A stretch of DNA of 64,000 bases from Myxococcota bacterium (GTDB lineage: Bacteria; Myxococcota_A; UBA9160; UBA4427): the NCBI GenBank assembly GCA_028278345.1, contig JANQEL010000206.1, positions 1 through 64,000 on the forward strand. The letters are read 5' to 3'. The stretch's first letter is position 1, and the number at the start of each line of letters is the position of its first letter. The notes below the pieces were generated by a model, which had not been told where the DNA came from, made no database searches, and worked only from the letters and a program-made list of their open reading frames with translations. Shown piece by piece: positions 26,910-35,275 of the stretch. The translations under genes were made by a program, and so were the position numbers.

Positions 26910-28322
26910 CTATTCGAGGGATGCGAGTTCGCGGATGCGGCTGCGCAGCCAGCGCCGCGGGCCGGTTTCGAACCGCGCGAGGCTGTCGGCCTGCTTGTAG
27001 ACCGCCAACGCCTCGGTCATGCGTTGCTGACCTTCGAGGCTGATGCCGAGGCCCATCCACAGACGCGCTTCGTGGGGCGCGAGTTGGACGGCGTGCCGGA
27101 AGAGGGTCTCGGCGCGTTCGTGATCGCCGCGTTGTTGGTAGAGCGCGGCGAGCAGGTTCAAGGCATCGCTTCGCCGTTCGGCCGGCGTCGGAAGACTCTC
27201 GAGGATCGCGATCGCCCGGTCGTTCTGGCGGGTCGCGACGAGCAGCTGGGCATTCAGGAAGTTGTACTCGCCATGCTCGGGGGCTCGCGCCATTGCCTCC
27301 GCGAGGTGGCGATCCGCTGCCTGGAAATGCTCGGTTTCGATCAGGAGCACGACGAGGGCTTCGCGCGCGCGATGAAGATCGGGATCGATCGCCAGGGCGC
27401 GGACGTACTCGGCGATCGCTTCCTTCTTTCGACCCCGGGCGCTGTATTGCTGGCCGCGATCGAAGGATGCGAAGGCGTCGGGACGACCGACCCGGTTGGC
27501 GGGCCGCGTCTGTTCGATCACCCCCCAGCCCGATGCCTCTGCTTTCGCTTCGACGGGTTCTGCTGCCGGGGCGATGCCCGCATCCCGCCGCTGCTCGAAA
27601 CTCGGCGGCGGTGTTGCCGCGGTGCCGACTCTCTCACGCCGATCGATTACATCGACCACGAGAACGGGTCCGGTATCGCCGTGTACCACCTGGCTCTGGA
27701 TCCGGGCCGCGGGTTCGAACGAGATCAATAGATGAAGGCCGTTGCTGGTGTTGTGGGCCTCCTGGAGTTGCAGGCCCGAGCCCTCGAAGGCGAACGGGGC
27801 GAACGCGGTTGCGAGTCGAGTACCGCTGATCACGATCTCGATCTCGCCGTGGGCCGGATCTCCCTGAAGCCAGTACTCGCGCTCACCGGATAGATGGAAG
27901 AAGACCCGGGTGTACCCATCTTCGCTTCGCACATCGACATCGTGGAGCTCTTCGTACTCCGCGTCCGGTGCGACGCTCGGGAGCAGCGCGATGGGGTCGG
28001 TGGCCGAGAGGGACGAAGTCGCATCGTCGACCCCGGAAAGGGCTTCGGTGATCTCGACCGGCGGACGTGCGCTCACGGCGGGTGCCCTGAACGTTCCGCT
28101 CACGACGGGCTGCCATGCGGAGACCGCCTCGAAGAGGAGGACGAGTGCACCCGCGGCACCGAGGGTCCACGGCAGGACCCGAATCGGACGAAGACTGCGC
28201 TGGCCCCTGATCGGCACGCCGAATCGCGAAAGCTCGACCTCGTCGAGGGGATGGGGCTGTGTGTGATCTCGTTGCTTCTCACGGCGACTCAGGTCTTCGA
28301 GTACGTCGTTCACAAGGCTCAT
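26910..28322 (-). CDS. mshN: MshN-like TPR protein
   Basis: This is a 470-residue bitopic protein. The short cytoplasmic start (MSLVNDVLEDLSRRE) is typical of MshN. One membrane helix lies at about 48-66. A periplasmic beta domain (around 120-225, with VDVRSEDGYTRVFFHLSG) resembles an AMIN-type domain. At least four TPR units fill the C-terminus (ALAIDPDLHRAREALVVLL, NLLAALYQQRGDHERAETLFR). In MSHA systems MshN helps the secretin and envelope assembly. The AMIN-like region is more developed than I would expect for MshN and could bind peptidoglycan. It lies between mshM (43-base gap) and mshE (20-base gap). Confidence 0.82.
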   Translation of the reverse strand: MSLVNDVLEDLSRREKQRDHTQPHPLDEVELSRFGVPIRGQRSLRPIRVLPWTLGAAGALVLLFEAVSAWQPVVSGTFRAPAVSARPPVEITEALSGVDDATSSLSATDPIALLPSVAPDAEYEELHDVDVRSEDGYTRVFFHLSGEREYWLQGDPAHGEIEIVISGTRLATAFAPFAFEGSGLQLQEAHNTSNGLHLLISFEPAARIQSQVVHGDTGPVLVVDVIDRRERVGTAATPPPSFEQRRDAGIAPAAEPVEAKAEASGWGVIEQTRPANRVGRPDAFASFDRGQQYSARGRKKEAIAEYVRALAIDPDLHRAREALVVLLIETEHFQAADRHLAEAMARAPEHGEYNFLNAQLLVATRQNDRAIAILESLPTPAERRSDALNLLAALYQQRGDHERAETLFRHAVQLAPHEARLWMGLGISLEGQQRMTEALAVYKQADSLARFETGPRRWLRSRIRELASLE

Positions 28323-28365
28323 CTCGCGGATCCTCTTCGCTCGCTGTCCCGGTCGAGCAACAAGC

Positions 28366-29283
28366 TCACGGGTTCGAGTGGGGGACGTGGATACGCGGCG
28401 CGGCGTTCTCGAGGGTCGGGGCGTGCCCCTGCCTGCGCGAGAACCAGCCGCGCTTCGTGGTCGCGCGCCAGCGGCGCACCGACTCGCTGTCGGCTGCCGC
28501 CTTGCGCACGTGGTAGTGGCGCACCACGACGTCGCCGCGTCCGTAGGCACACATCATCGACTTGTGGGCGAGGGTGTTGATGATGCGCGGAATACCGCGG
28601 CTGATGCGATGGATCGCGCGCAGCGCCCAGGGCGAGAAGAGCATCGTTCCGCGATAGCCGGCAATGCGCAGACGGCAGCGGATGTAGGCGTCGCAGGTGG
28701 CGCGATCGATCGGCTTCAACTCGTGCGAGAACGCGATCCGCTGCTGAAGCTGCCGCAGGCGGGGCTGACCGATGCGCAGATCGAGTTCGGGCTGTCCCAC
28801 GAGGATGATCTGCAGGAGCTTGTCGCCGTGCATTTCGAGGTTGCTGAGCAGCCGGATGCACTCGAGCGTCGCATCGGGAAGGGTCTGCGCTTCGTCGACG
28901 ATCACGACACAGCGGCGCCCCTGCTCGCGAATGTCGATCAGGACTTCCTTCAGGTACTTCAGCAGCTGATGGGAATCCGCGTTCGGCGGCAGCACGACCC
29001 CGAGTTCCTCGGCGAGGTCGAGTTGGATGTGCATCGGAGAGAGCGCGGGGTAGGGGAGGTAGGCGACCACGAAGCCGTTGCCGAGATCGCGCAGCAGCTT
29101 GCGGCACAGCATGCTCTTCCCGGTGCCCACTTCGCCGACGATCTTCACCAGGGATTCGCCGCCCTTGAGGGCCACGACGAGGGTGTGGATCGCCTCGTGA
29201 TGTCCTGCCAGGTTCACGTAGAAGGAAGGATCGGGCGTTGCGTTGAAGGGCATCGCCCGCAGGCCGAAGTGTTGTTCGTACAT
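28366..29283 (-). CDS. mshM: MshM AAA ATPase (GspA/ExeA family)
   Basis: This 305-residue ATPase has the MYEQHFGLRAMPFNATPDPSFY opening typical of the GspA/MshM family. Walker A is GEVGTGKS (50-57) and Walker B is CVVIVDEAQTL, followed by sensor-type IILVGQPEL and the RISRGIPRIIN arginine region. All key residues are present. It has no membrane helix, unlike its two relatives elsewhere in the window. It starts two bases after mshL and should assist secretin or pilus assembly using ATP. Confidence 0.92.
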   Translation of the reverse strand: MYEQHFGLRAMPFNATPDPSFYVNLAGHHEAIHTLVVALKGGESLVKIVGEVGTGKSMLCRKLLRDLGNGFVVAYLPYPALSPMHIQLDLAEELGVVLPPNADSHQLLKYLKEVLIDIREQGRRCVVIVDEAQTLPDATLECIRLLSNLEMHGDKLLQIILVGQPELDLRIGQPRLRQLQQRIAFSHELKPIDRATCDAYIRCRLRIAGYRGTMLFSPWALRAIHRISRGIPRIINTLAHKSMMCAYGRGDVVVRHYHVRKAAADSESVRRWRATTKRGWFSRRQGHAPTLENAAPRIHVPHSNP

Positions 29284-29285
29284 GA

Positions 29286-31088
29286 TCAGGGCTCCTCGAT
29301 CTGGGCCGGGGTCGGATGGGGGGAGCGCTTGATGAAGCTCGAGGCGCTGCTGCGCTCGTTGTCATCACGTGAAATCGAATCGACGCTCTGCGTGATCGCC
29401 TCCGTGTAGTCGCCCCAGGTCTGGGAACCGACGACGATCGGTCGCAATAGGATCACGAGTTCGCTCTTGCGGCTGACATCCTGTTCGTGCTGGAAGAGCT
29501 TCCCGAGCAGCGGGATGTCGCCGAGGATCGGCGTGCGGGCGTCGAGTTCGCTGCTGTTGTCCTGCATCAGACCGCCGATCACGACGACCTGCCCGCTGCG
29601 CGCGCGCACGATCGAATCGCTCTCGCGGATCGTGCTCAGCGCCAGTGGAAGTTCCTGTTCATCGCTGTTGATGCGAATCGTCTTCTGCTGATCCGTGACC
29701 TGGCTCACCGAGGGGTGGATGTGCAGGATCACCGTATTGTCGCGACTGATCTGGGGCGTGACGTCGAGGGCGATCCCCGAGAAGAAGGGCGTGAGGGTTA
29801 TGTTCGGGCTCGTGGTCGTTCCCGATCCACCGGTGACCGTCGTGGTCGAGACTTCGGTGACGAAGAACTCGTCCTGCCCGACCTTGATGATCGCCTTCTG
29901 GTTGTTCACGGTGGAGATGCGCGGATTCGAGAGCGTGCGCACTTCACCCTGACTCTTGAGGAGTTCGATCAACGCCGTGAAGTGGCTCGCCTGTACGGCG
30001 ATGCTGAACACGCCGCCGAAGGCCGAGGCATCCACCGTGTCGAGAATGCCCGCGGCGAGATCGGGAGCGGTGTCGGGATGCAGGTTGCCGGTGTTGCCGG
30101 CGTTCTCCGAAACCCCGGTGTCGAAGACGGTGCCGCCGCCCACCTGACTGAAGGTGGTCTCGACGCCGTCCTTGTCGACGAGCTGCGACCAGTTGATGCC
30201 CGCCTGATAGCCGTCGGAGAGGGTCACTTCGAGGATGCGCGCCTCGAGGATCACCTGACGATTGAGCGAATCCTCGATCTGTTTCAGGTAGCGCTCCACG
30301 TCGCGCAACTCCCACGGCATGGCGCGTACCACGAGCAGGCCCGCGTTGGGGTTCGTGACGACCGATCGTCCATCGCCGTTGCTGATGATCGAGGCGACAC
30401 TTCGTACCAACTCGCTCCAGACGTCGGAGTCGTTGGCCGTCGCGATCGAACTCCCGGCGGTGAAGGTGACGCTCTCTCCCGAATCGGCGCTTCCCGAATC
30501 CGAACCCGAGTCACTCACCTTGTCGGAGATCTGGCCCGAGCTGATCCAGGTCTGGCTCTGGCCCTTTCGTTCGAGGTTGAGGTAGTTGAGTTCGAAGACC
30601 TCGGTGCGAAGCCCGGGCGGCATCACGTAGATGCGGTCGCCGTCGCGTTGGATGTCGTAGCCATAGACGTCGCGCACGGTGTCGAGGACGTCGCTCAAGG
30701 TGGCGTCGCTGAGCGAAAGCGTGATCTCGCCGCTGATCTCCGGGTGGAGCACCACGCTGTAGGGCGTGTCTTCGACGAGGGAGAGGAAGAACGCTGCGCC
30801 GGGCGCCTCCTTCACTTGAACGTCGAAGCGCGATTCCTCTTCCACCGGCGGTGCAGACTTCGGTACCTCGGCCGTGCGATCGATGGGAGGCAGGATGGCT
30901 TCGGTGACCGTCGCGGGCGGGGGCGGGCGCACCTCGACCTGTTCTCCGGCGGCGACCGGGGGCAGCTTTCCGCTGGTCGCACCGTGACACGACAGCGTGG
31001 CGAGCAGCGCCAGGGCCATCGCGGCGCAAGACATCATGCGCCCGTGCCTGCGACGACCGTGCTTTCTCGTTTTCGTGGACTTCATCAT
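29286..31088 (-). CDS. mshL: MshL outer-membrane secretin
   Basis: This is a 600-residue secretin lipoprotein. The signal peptide ends in LATLSC. An STN-like domain (ISGEITLSLSDATLSDVLDTV) and short N domains lead to the secretin core. That core carries GEVRTLSNPRISTVNNQKAIIKVG, LDVTPQI and IGGLMQDNSSELDARTPILGDIPLLGKLF, the family hallmark. It forms the pore through which the pilus leaves the cell. Its ATG overlaps the mshK stop (ATGA). A Ser/Gly/Asp-rich insertion near residues 185-210 is probably a flexible loop. Confidence 0.93.
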   Translation of the reverse strand: MMKSTKTRKHGRRRHGRMMSCAAMALALLATLSCHGATSGKLPPVAAGEQVEVRPPPPATVTEAILPPIDRTAEVPKSAPPVEEESRFDVQVKEAPGAAFFLSLVEDTPYSVVLHPEISGEITLSLSDATLSDVLDTVRDVYGYDIQRDGDRIYVMPPGLRTEVFELNYLNLERKGQSQTWISSGQISDKVSDSGSDSGSADSGESVTFTAGSSIATANDSDVWSELVRSVASIISNGDGRSVVTNPNAGLLVVRAMPWELRDVERYLKQIEDSLNRQVILEARILEVTLSDGYQAGINWSQLVDKDGVETTFSQVGGGTVFDTGVSENAGNTGNLHPDTAPDLAAGILDTVDASAFGGVFSIAVQASHFTALIELLKSQGEVRTLSNPRISTVNNQKAIIKVGQDEFFVTEVSTTTVTGGSGTTTSPNITLTPFFSGIALDVTPQISRDNTVILHIHPSVSQVTDQQKTIRINSDEQELPLALSTIRESDSIVRARSGQVVVIGGLMQDNSSELDARTPILGDIPLLGKLFQHEQDVSRKSELVILLRPIVVGSQTWGDYTEAITQSVDSISRDDNERSSASSFIKRSPHPTPAQIEEP

Positions 31089-31441
31089 GGCCGTGCTGCC
31101 TCGGGCTGCTTCACCTGGTTCTGGACGAGCTTCAAAGTCAGATCACCCTTGCGAGTTGCGAGCACGACGCGCTCGCGAGCGATGTGTTTCACAGTGGCTT
31201 CGCCGACGGCTTCGCCGGTCTGGACCGGGCGCCCGTTCACCACGGCGATACGGCGACCCTGGGCGACCAGGATCGCGGTCAGCGTCCACGCGCTCTCCGC
31301 ACGGGCCGCGCCGCGATCGGCGGGCGCTGCGTCGGGCGGTCGCGTGGGATCGCGCAGTTCGCCGCGTGCGTGTGCAGCGCCGGTGATGGTCAGGGCCACG
31401 CCGATGGCGATGACTGCATGGCGACGCAGGAGGCTAGACAC
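31085..31441 (-). CDS. mshK: MshK-like periplasmic protein
   Basis: This is a 118-residue protein with a signal peptide ending near AHARG, followed by the ELRDPTRPP motif typical of MshK/PilP-like proteins. A small beta domain (LTAILVAQGRRIAVVNGRPVQTGE) follows. It probably links the inner-membrane complex to the MshL secretin. The start is a GTG with GAGGA eight bases upstream, overlapping mshJ by eight bases. Confidence 0.88.
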   Translation of the reverse strand: MSSLLRRHAVIAIGVALTITGAAHARGELRDPTRPPDAAPADRGAARAESAWTLTAILVAQGRRIAVVNGRPVQTGEAVGEATVKHIARERVVLATRKGDLTLKLVQNQVKQPEAARP

Positions 31442-32102
31442 CGATCCAGTCCTCCTCGTCGCTCAAGGTGTGGAGCTCGATCGTCACCTTCGCGCGCGGA
31501 TACTCGGTGACCTCGTAGACGATATGATCCCAGGAGAGGTCCCAGGAGAGACTCTCGATGGCTTCGAGATAATGGAGAGTCGAGAGATAGCCGCCCTCGA
31601 GTTCGAGTTGGAAGCCGTGGCGGAAGAACTCGGGCTTGCGAGCCGCCGTGCCGGTCTCGCCCCCCGCGCTGCTGTGGCTCGCGTCGGGCGCCTCGAGGCT
31701 GGCCAGTCGCAGCAGCTCGAGTTCGCTCTCCTCCGCGAGCAGGGCTTCGAGCATCTTCGTGACTTCGCCCGGTGGGATCATGCTCGCGAGACGCTCCTGG
31801 ATGCGGTGATCCAGGGATCGGATCTGATCGCGGATGGCGGCTTCTTCGCGCGCCAACGGATTGCCTGCGCCGCTCTTCACCTGCTCGGCCAGGGCGCGGG
31901 AGCGAGCCTCGAGCTGTTCGGTCTCTTCACCCGCGCGCGCGAGTGCGCCTTCGAGCCGCGCGCGCTCTTCGTCCATCGGGAGCAGGAGGACCGAATCGAA
32001 GATGCCGTAGATCCCCGCGAGCACCGCACAGAGCACCAGCGCGCGTTCGCGAACGGCGAGATCAGCCCAGCGAGCCTGCAGCTTCTCCAGGTATTCGTTC
32101 AT
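31434..32102 (-). CDS. mshJ: MshJ-like assembly protein (PilO type)
   Basis: This 222-residue bitopic protein has a cytoplasmic start, one membrane helix (ALVLCAVLAGIYGIFDSVLL), a coiled coil (about 48-105) and a periplasmic ferredoxin-like domain ending in YPRAKVTIELHTLSDEEDWIGV. This is the PilO/GspM-type plan of MshJ. It should pair with MshI in the inner-membrane alignment complex. Its ATG overlaps the mshI stop (ATGA). Confidence 0.88.
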   Translation of the reverse strand: MNEYLEKLQARWADLAVRERALVLCAVLAGIYGIFDSVLLLPMDEERARLEGALARAGEETEQLEARSRALAEQVKSGAGNPLAREEAAIRDQIRSLDHRIQERLASMIPPGEVTKMLEALLAEESELELLRLASLEAPDASHSSAGGETGTAARKPEFFRHGFQLELEGGYLSTLHYLEAIESLSWDLSWDHIVYEVTEYPRAKVTIELHTLSDEEDWIGV

Positions 32103-33730
32103 CGCGACGCTCCGTCGTCGGATGCACTATCGAGGGTGAAGTCGAGCACGCCCTCGCTTTCTCCCGATGCGAGCTCGAACAGCGCGAACGACTTGCCCGA
32201 GAACGCGGGTTCGGTGCGCAGGCGGCGAAGCAGCTGCGGGACCCGCTTCGCCTCGTAGGTGTGTCCGCGAATCGAGAGCGACTCGCCGCCGTCGTGGACT
32301 TCGATGCGATCGAGCCAGAGATCGTCGACGGTCTGCTTCGCGAAGCCGGCGAAATAGCGCGAGAAGCCTTCGCGTCGACCGCCGCCGAGGGCGTCGAGTT
32401 CGCGCATGCGTCGCGCGCTGCGATCGCGCTGGGCCTTGATGGCGGCGAGAGGATCGGCCCCCTCACGCTCGGCCGCACTCTGGATGAGTTGGTTCTCGAG
32501 CGCGGTGATCTGCGAGTTCAGCGCGTCGCGACGCTGCTTCGCTTCTTCCACCTGCGAGGCCAGGGCGGCGTTCTGCTGCATGCCCAGACCCCAGACGACC
32601 CCGAGGCCCAACAGGACGCAGGCCGCGGCCGGGAGCACCGCGGTCAGTGGAAGCGTCGCGACGTTCGGCGACTTCTGCGCGGGAGCGCTGAGGTCGATCT
32701 GCTGCTCGAGTTCGCCGCGCAACCCGCCACCGAGAGCGAGCAGCATTCGCGTCTGCAGCTCGTTGTTCAGCACGTCGTCGCAATCGACGACGCTGTTCAG
32801 TTCGAGTTGCTCGACCCGCACCGGGCGCAGCTGCTCGGTGAGATAGGGCACGTAGAGAGAGATCTCGGCTTCGGAGGGGCCGATCACCAGCCTGGAAGCG
32901 GGCGCCTTGCCGAGTTCGCTCTCGTAGTAGTCGAGGGAGCGTTGGATCTCCAGCAGGAGTTCGTCGAGCTGACCGCGAACCTGATGGGAGAGTTCGTCGT
33001 CATCGTCATCGTCGAGGGCGATTTCGTTGCCGATCGCGTTGTCGATCTGCTGGGTCCCCGTACCCAGGGTACGCGCAAGGTAGAGCTGTCCCTCGTGACA
33101 TAGAGCGAGGTCGCCGCTCTTTGCCCCCAGGTCGAGCATCGCCGTGCCGGCGACCTGTTCCGGGAGTTCTTCGGCGATGTTGCGCAGCGCGAGTTCGGCA
33201 ATGTCGATGGCCGCGAGTTCGAGTTCGGCGGCCTCGACCAGGGCGGTCACCTCTTCGATCACCGACCTGCGGGCCGCGGCGACGAAGAGGCGAGGGTCGC
33301 GGCCGCGGTTCGCGTCTTCGGGAAAGGCGAAGTGGGCGACCCGAGCGTCGGCGGGATCGAAGTCGATTACGTCCTTGATCAGCCAGGGAAGCGAGTCGGC
33401 GATCTCGTCGTCTTCGACGGGGGGACGATCGAGAAGGCGGAGGATGTAGTCCTGGTTCGGCAGCACGACCACGCATGCGGTTGCGGTCAGGTCGTTGCTT
33501 TCGACGTAGTCGGCGAGGGCCGTCGCGCGCTCTTCGTGGGTGAGATTCGAAACCGAGTGCATGTGTTCGAGGCGCGGCTGGGGTTGCTCGCCACGCACCA
33601 CGTGACACAAGGTGAAGCCGTCTGGTGTGACGAAGAGGCCAAGGAGACCATCCGCACCGCTGCGCTTCTTCTGTAGACCCAGTTGGAACAAGGTTTCTCC
33701 CGGCCGCCCGAAGGCACGCGGGATTCCCAT
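32099..33730 (-). CDS. mshI: MshI: fused PilM-like and PilN-like assembly protein
   Basis: This 543-residue protein combines two modules. The first 300 or so residues are an actin-like PilM-type domain (VVLPNQDYILRLLDRPPV, AMLDLGAKSGDLAL). A membrane helix at about 365-390 (AVLPAAACVLLGLGVVWGLG) is followed by a coiled coil and a PilN-like periplasmic domain (VDDLWLDRIEVHDGGESLSIRGHTY). Together they form the inner-membrane ring that couples the cytoplasmic motor to MshJ. A run of six aspartates near residue 240 is an oddity, probably a flexible loop. It is the first gene of the cluster, divergent from selD. Confidence 0.9.
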   Translation of the reverse strand: MGIPRAFGRPGETLFQLGLQKKRSGADGLLGLFVTPDGFTLCHVVRGEQPQPRLEHMHSVSNLTHEERATALADYVESNDLTATACVVVLPNQDYILRLLDRPPVEDDEIADSLPWLIKDVIDFDPADARVAHFAFPEDANRGRDPRLFVAAARRSVIEEVTALVEAAELELAAIDIAELALRNIAEELPEQVAGTAMLDLGAKSGDLALCHEGQLYLARTLGTGTQQIDNAIGNEIALDDDDDDELSHQVRGQLDELLLEIQRSLDYYESELGKAPASRLVIGPSEAEISLYVPYLTEQLRPVRVEQLELNSVVDCDDVLNNELQTRMLLALGGGLRGELEQQIDLSAPAQKSPNVATLPLTAVLPAAACVLLGLGVVWGLGMQQNAALASQVEEAKQRRDALNSQITALENQLIQSAAEREGADPLAAIKAQRDRSARRMRELDALGGGRREGFSRYFAGFAKQTVDDLWLDRIEVHDGGESLSIRGHTYEAKRVPQLLRRLRTEPAFSGKSFALFELASGESEGVLDFTLDSASDDGASR

Positions 33731-33799
33731 CGCAAAGGAGGGCTCCGCTCTCTCCGTAGCGGCCGAGATGTAGAAAAAGTTTAGGTTTCCAAACGGGTT

Positions 33800-33811
33800 G
33801 CAGACGTCTGC
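33800..33811. promoter_or_regulatory. Perfect 12-bp palindrome between mshI and selD
   Basis: GCAGACGTCTGC reads the same on both strands and lies in the 228-base divergent intergenic region, 70 bases before mshI. It is a candidate operator for a dimeric regulator. An A/T-rich stretch (about 33774-33793) sits beside it on the mshI side and could hold the mshI promoter, with TAAACT as a possible -10. Confidence 0.3.
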
Positions 33812-33824
33812 GCGCGACGGGTGC

Positions 33825-33866
33825 AGTTGCGAGAAGGCGCGAAGGCGATGCGCCTCGTGTGCAACT
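33825..33866 (+). promoter_or_regulatory. Two-tier hairpin upstream of selD
   Basis: AGTTGC (33825-33830) pairs with GCAACT (33861-33866). Inside it GGCGC (33836-33840) pairs with GCGCC (33850-33854) around a nine-base loop, separated by an internal loop. If transcribed it would form a 42-nt hairpin about 92 bases before the selD start. No T-tract follows, so it is more likely a leader structure than a terminator. Confidence 0.35.
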
Positions 33867-33958
33867 CGGCTGTGAGAAAAAGGGCCGACCCGCTAGCGTT
33901 GGCGCCCGCGTCGCGTTCCGAGAACACGCGCATCGCGACGTCACGAAGAGGAGGCCGC

Positions 33959-35005
33959 ATGGGTGAAGTACGACTGACCCAGCTCGTTCCCGCCGGTGGT
34001 TGAGCGCGCAAGCTCAACGCCGAGGGCCTGGGTCAGGTCCTGTCACAACTGAAACCCTTCACGAACCCATGGGTCGACACCAGCGTCGGCCCGATGGACG
34101 ACGCCGCGTTGGTGAACGGTGGCGCACAGGACCAGCTCGTCTTCACGGTCGATTTCATCACGCCGATCGTCGATCGCCCCGAGAGCTATGGCGCGATCGC
34201 CGCCGCGAACTCCCTTTCCGATGTCTATGCGATGGGGGGTGACCCCAGGGTGGCCCTGGCCGTCTGTGGCTATCCCGACGACAAACTCGAATACGGAACC
34301 CTCGCGAGGATCATGCAGGGGGGCGCCGACAAGGCCGCCGAAGCGGGCTGCGCGATCGTGGGTGGACACACGGTTCTCGATCCCGAACTGAAGTACGGGC
34401 TCTGCGTTCTCGGGAGCGTCGTGCCCGACAAAGCGCTGAAGCAGACGCGCGCCGCAGTCGGGGATCGCCTCGTGCTCACCAAGGCGATCGGGACGGGGAT
34501 CGCTGCGCAGGCGATCAAGAAGGATTCGATCTCGGCCAGCGAACTCGACGAAGTCGTCGCGTCGATGGAAATGCTGAACGCGGCGGCCAAGGATGCCGCG
34601 ATGGCGGTCAGCGCCCACGCGGCGACCGACGTCACGGGTTTCGGCCTGCTCGGTCATCTCCAGAACATGGCCGGGGCGGCGAACGTTTCGATCCGGATCG
34701 ATGCCACGGCGGTCCCGACTTTCAGCGGCACCGAAGCACGCGTCGCCGAGGGCCTCGTGCCCGGCGGCACGAAGAACAACCTCCGCTTCGTCGAAGCCTC
34801 GACGATCTTCGCCGACGATGTGAGCGAAGCGCAGCGGCTGATCCTCGCCGACGCGCAGACTTCGGGCGGCCTCGTCATCGCGGTCGCAGCAGAAGACGAG
34901 AGTCGGCTGCTCGACGAACTCGCCGAACGCGGCGTGGGCGTGCGGGCCTCGATCGGTGAAGTCACGGACGGTGCGGGCGGAACCCTCGAGGTCGTCGCAA
35001 GCTAG
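33959..35005 (+). CDS. selD: Selenide, water dikinase containing selenocysteine (UGA-recoded)
   Basis: SelD makes selenophosphate from selenide and ATP for tRNA-Sec and selenouridine synthesis. The full 348-codon frame starts at the ATG at 33959 (AGGAGG four bases upstream) and contains one in-frame TGA at 34001-34003. The context VRLTQLVPAGG-TGA-ARKL aligns with E. coli SelD IRLTQ...GAGCGCK, so TGA replaces catalytic Cys17 and the essential lysine is K18 here. Conserved segments continue: MDDAALV, FTVDFITPIV, AAANSLSDVYAMGG, GGHTVLDPE, TDVTGFGLLGH, VPGGTKNN and DAQTSGGLVIAV. A hairpin fitting bacterial SECIS rules begins 19 bases after TGA. Residue 15 is therefore probably selenocysteine, as known for SelD of several Sec-decoding bacteria. 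A standard caller would start at 34094 and lose the active site. Confidence 0.92.
34001..34003 (+). other. Selenocysteine codon (UGA) of selD
   Basis: This in-frame TGA falls exactly at the catalytic cysteine position of SelD, with conserved protein sequence on both sides and a SECIS-like hairpin downstream. It is read here as selenocysteine (residue 15). Confidence 0.88.
34023..34041 (+). promoter_or_regulatory. Bacterial SECIS element in selD
   Basis: A-GGGCCTG (34023-34030) pairs with CAGGTCC-T (34034-34041), an eight-pair stem with one G-U pair and the apical triloop GGT. The loop lies 27 bases after the TGA and has G in its first two positions, both within the published range for bacterial SECIS elements. 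It should recruit SelB with Sec-tRNA. Confidence 0.82.
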
Positions 35006-35021
35006 CGGGCACCCCGCCCGT
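35005..35021. terminator. Hairpin between convergent selD and nqrM
   Basis: CGGGC (35006-35010) and GCCCG (35016-35020) form a perfect stem, with a flanking G-T pair, around ACCCC. It fills the whole 15-base gap between the two convergent stops. There is no T-tract on either strand, so any terminator function would be weak or factor-dependent. Confidence 0.35.
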
Positions 35022-35218
35022 CAGGCGGCTTCCTTCTCCGCCTGCTCCTCGGCCTCGCGCTTGACCGCGCATTCGCGCTGCTTCTTCTCGCTGCAGCCGC
35101 AGTTGGTTCCGGTGCCGCCGCACGAACCCTGCAGGGCGCGGTTCGAGAAGATCACCCCGACCGCCATCGCGGCGGCGATGACGAGGAAGATGACGGCGGT
35201 GGCGATGAAGGTCTGCAT
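35021..35218 (-). CDS. nqrM: NqrM, iron-centre maturation factor of Na+-NQR
   Basis: This is a 65-residue protein with one N-terminal membrane helix (FIATAVIFLVIAAAMAVGVIF), then LQGSCGGTGTNCGCSEKKQREC with four cysteines and a charged tail. This matches NqrM (formerly DUF539), which delivers iron to the NqrD/NqrE metal site. Its position at the end of the nqr-apbE set agrees. It lies 57 bases after apbE and is convergent with selD. Confidence 0.9.
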   Translation of the reverse strand: MQTFIATAVIFLVIAAAMAVGVIFSNRALQGSCGGTGTNCGCSEKKQRECAVKREAEEQAEKEAA

Positions 35219-35275
35219 CGAGGATCTCTTCGGTGGGACGCGGTGTCGGGTGAATCCACGACTGAGTCTAGCAGG

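Noticed and set aside
29487..32258. 923-codon open frame on the plus strand across the secretin region
   Set aside because: It is antisense to mshL, mshK, mshJ and mshI, has no recognisable domain, and is the kind of shadow frame produced by high-GC codon use.
33959..34093. selD as a pseudogene or as a gene starting at 34094
   Set aside because: The sequence before the TGA is conserved SelD with a good ribosome-binding site, the TGA falls on the catalytic Cys position, and a SECIS hairpin follows.
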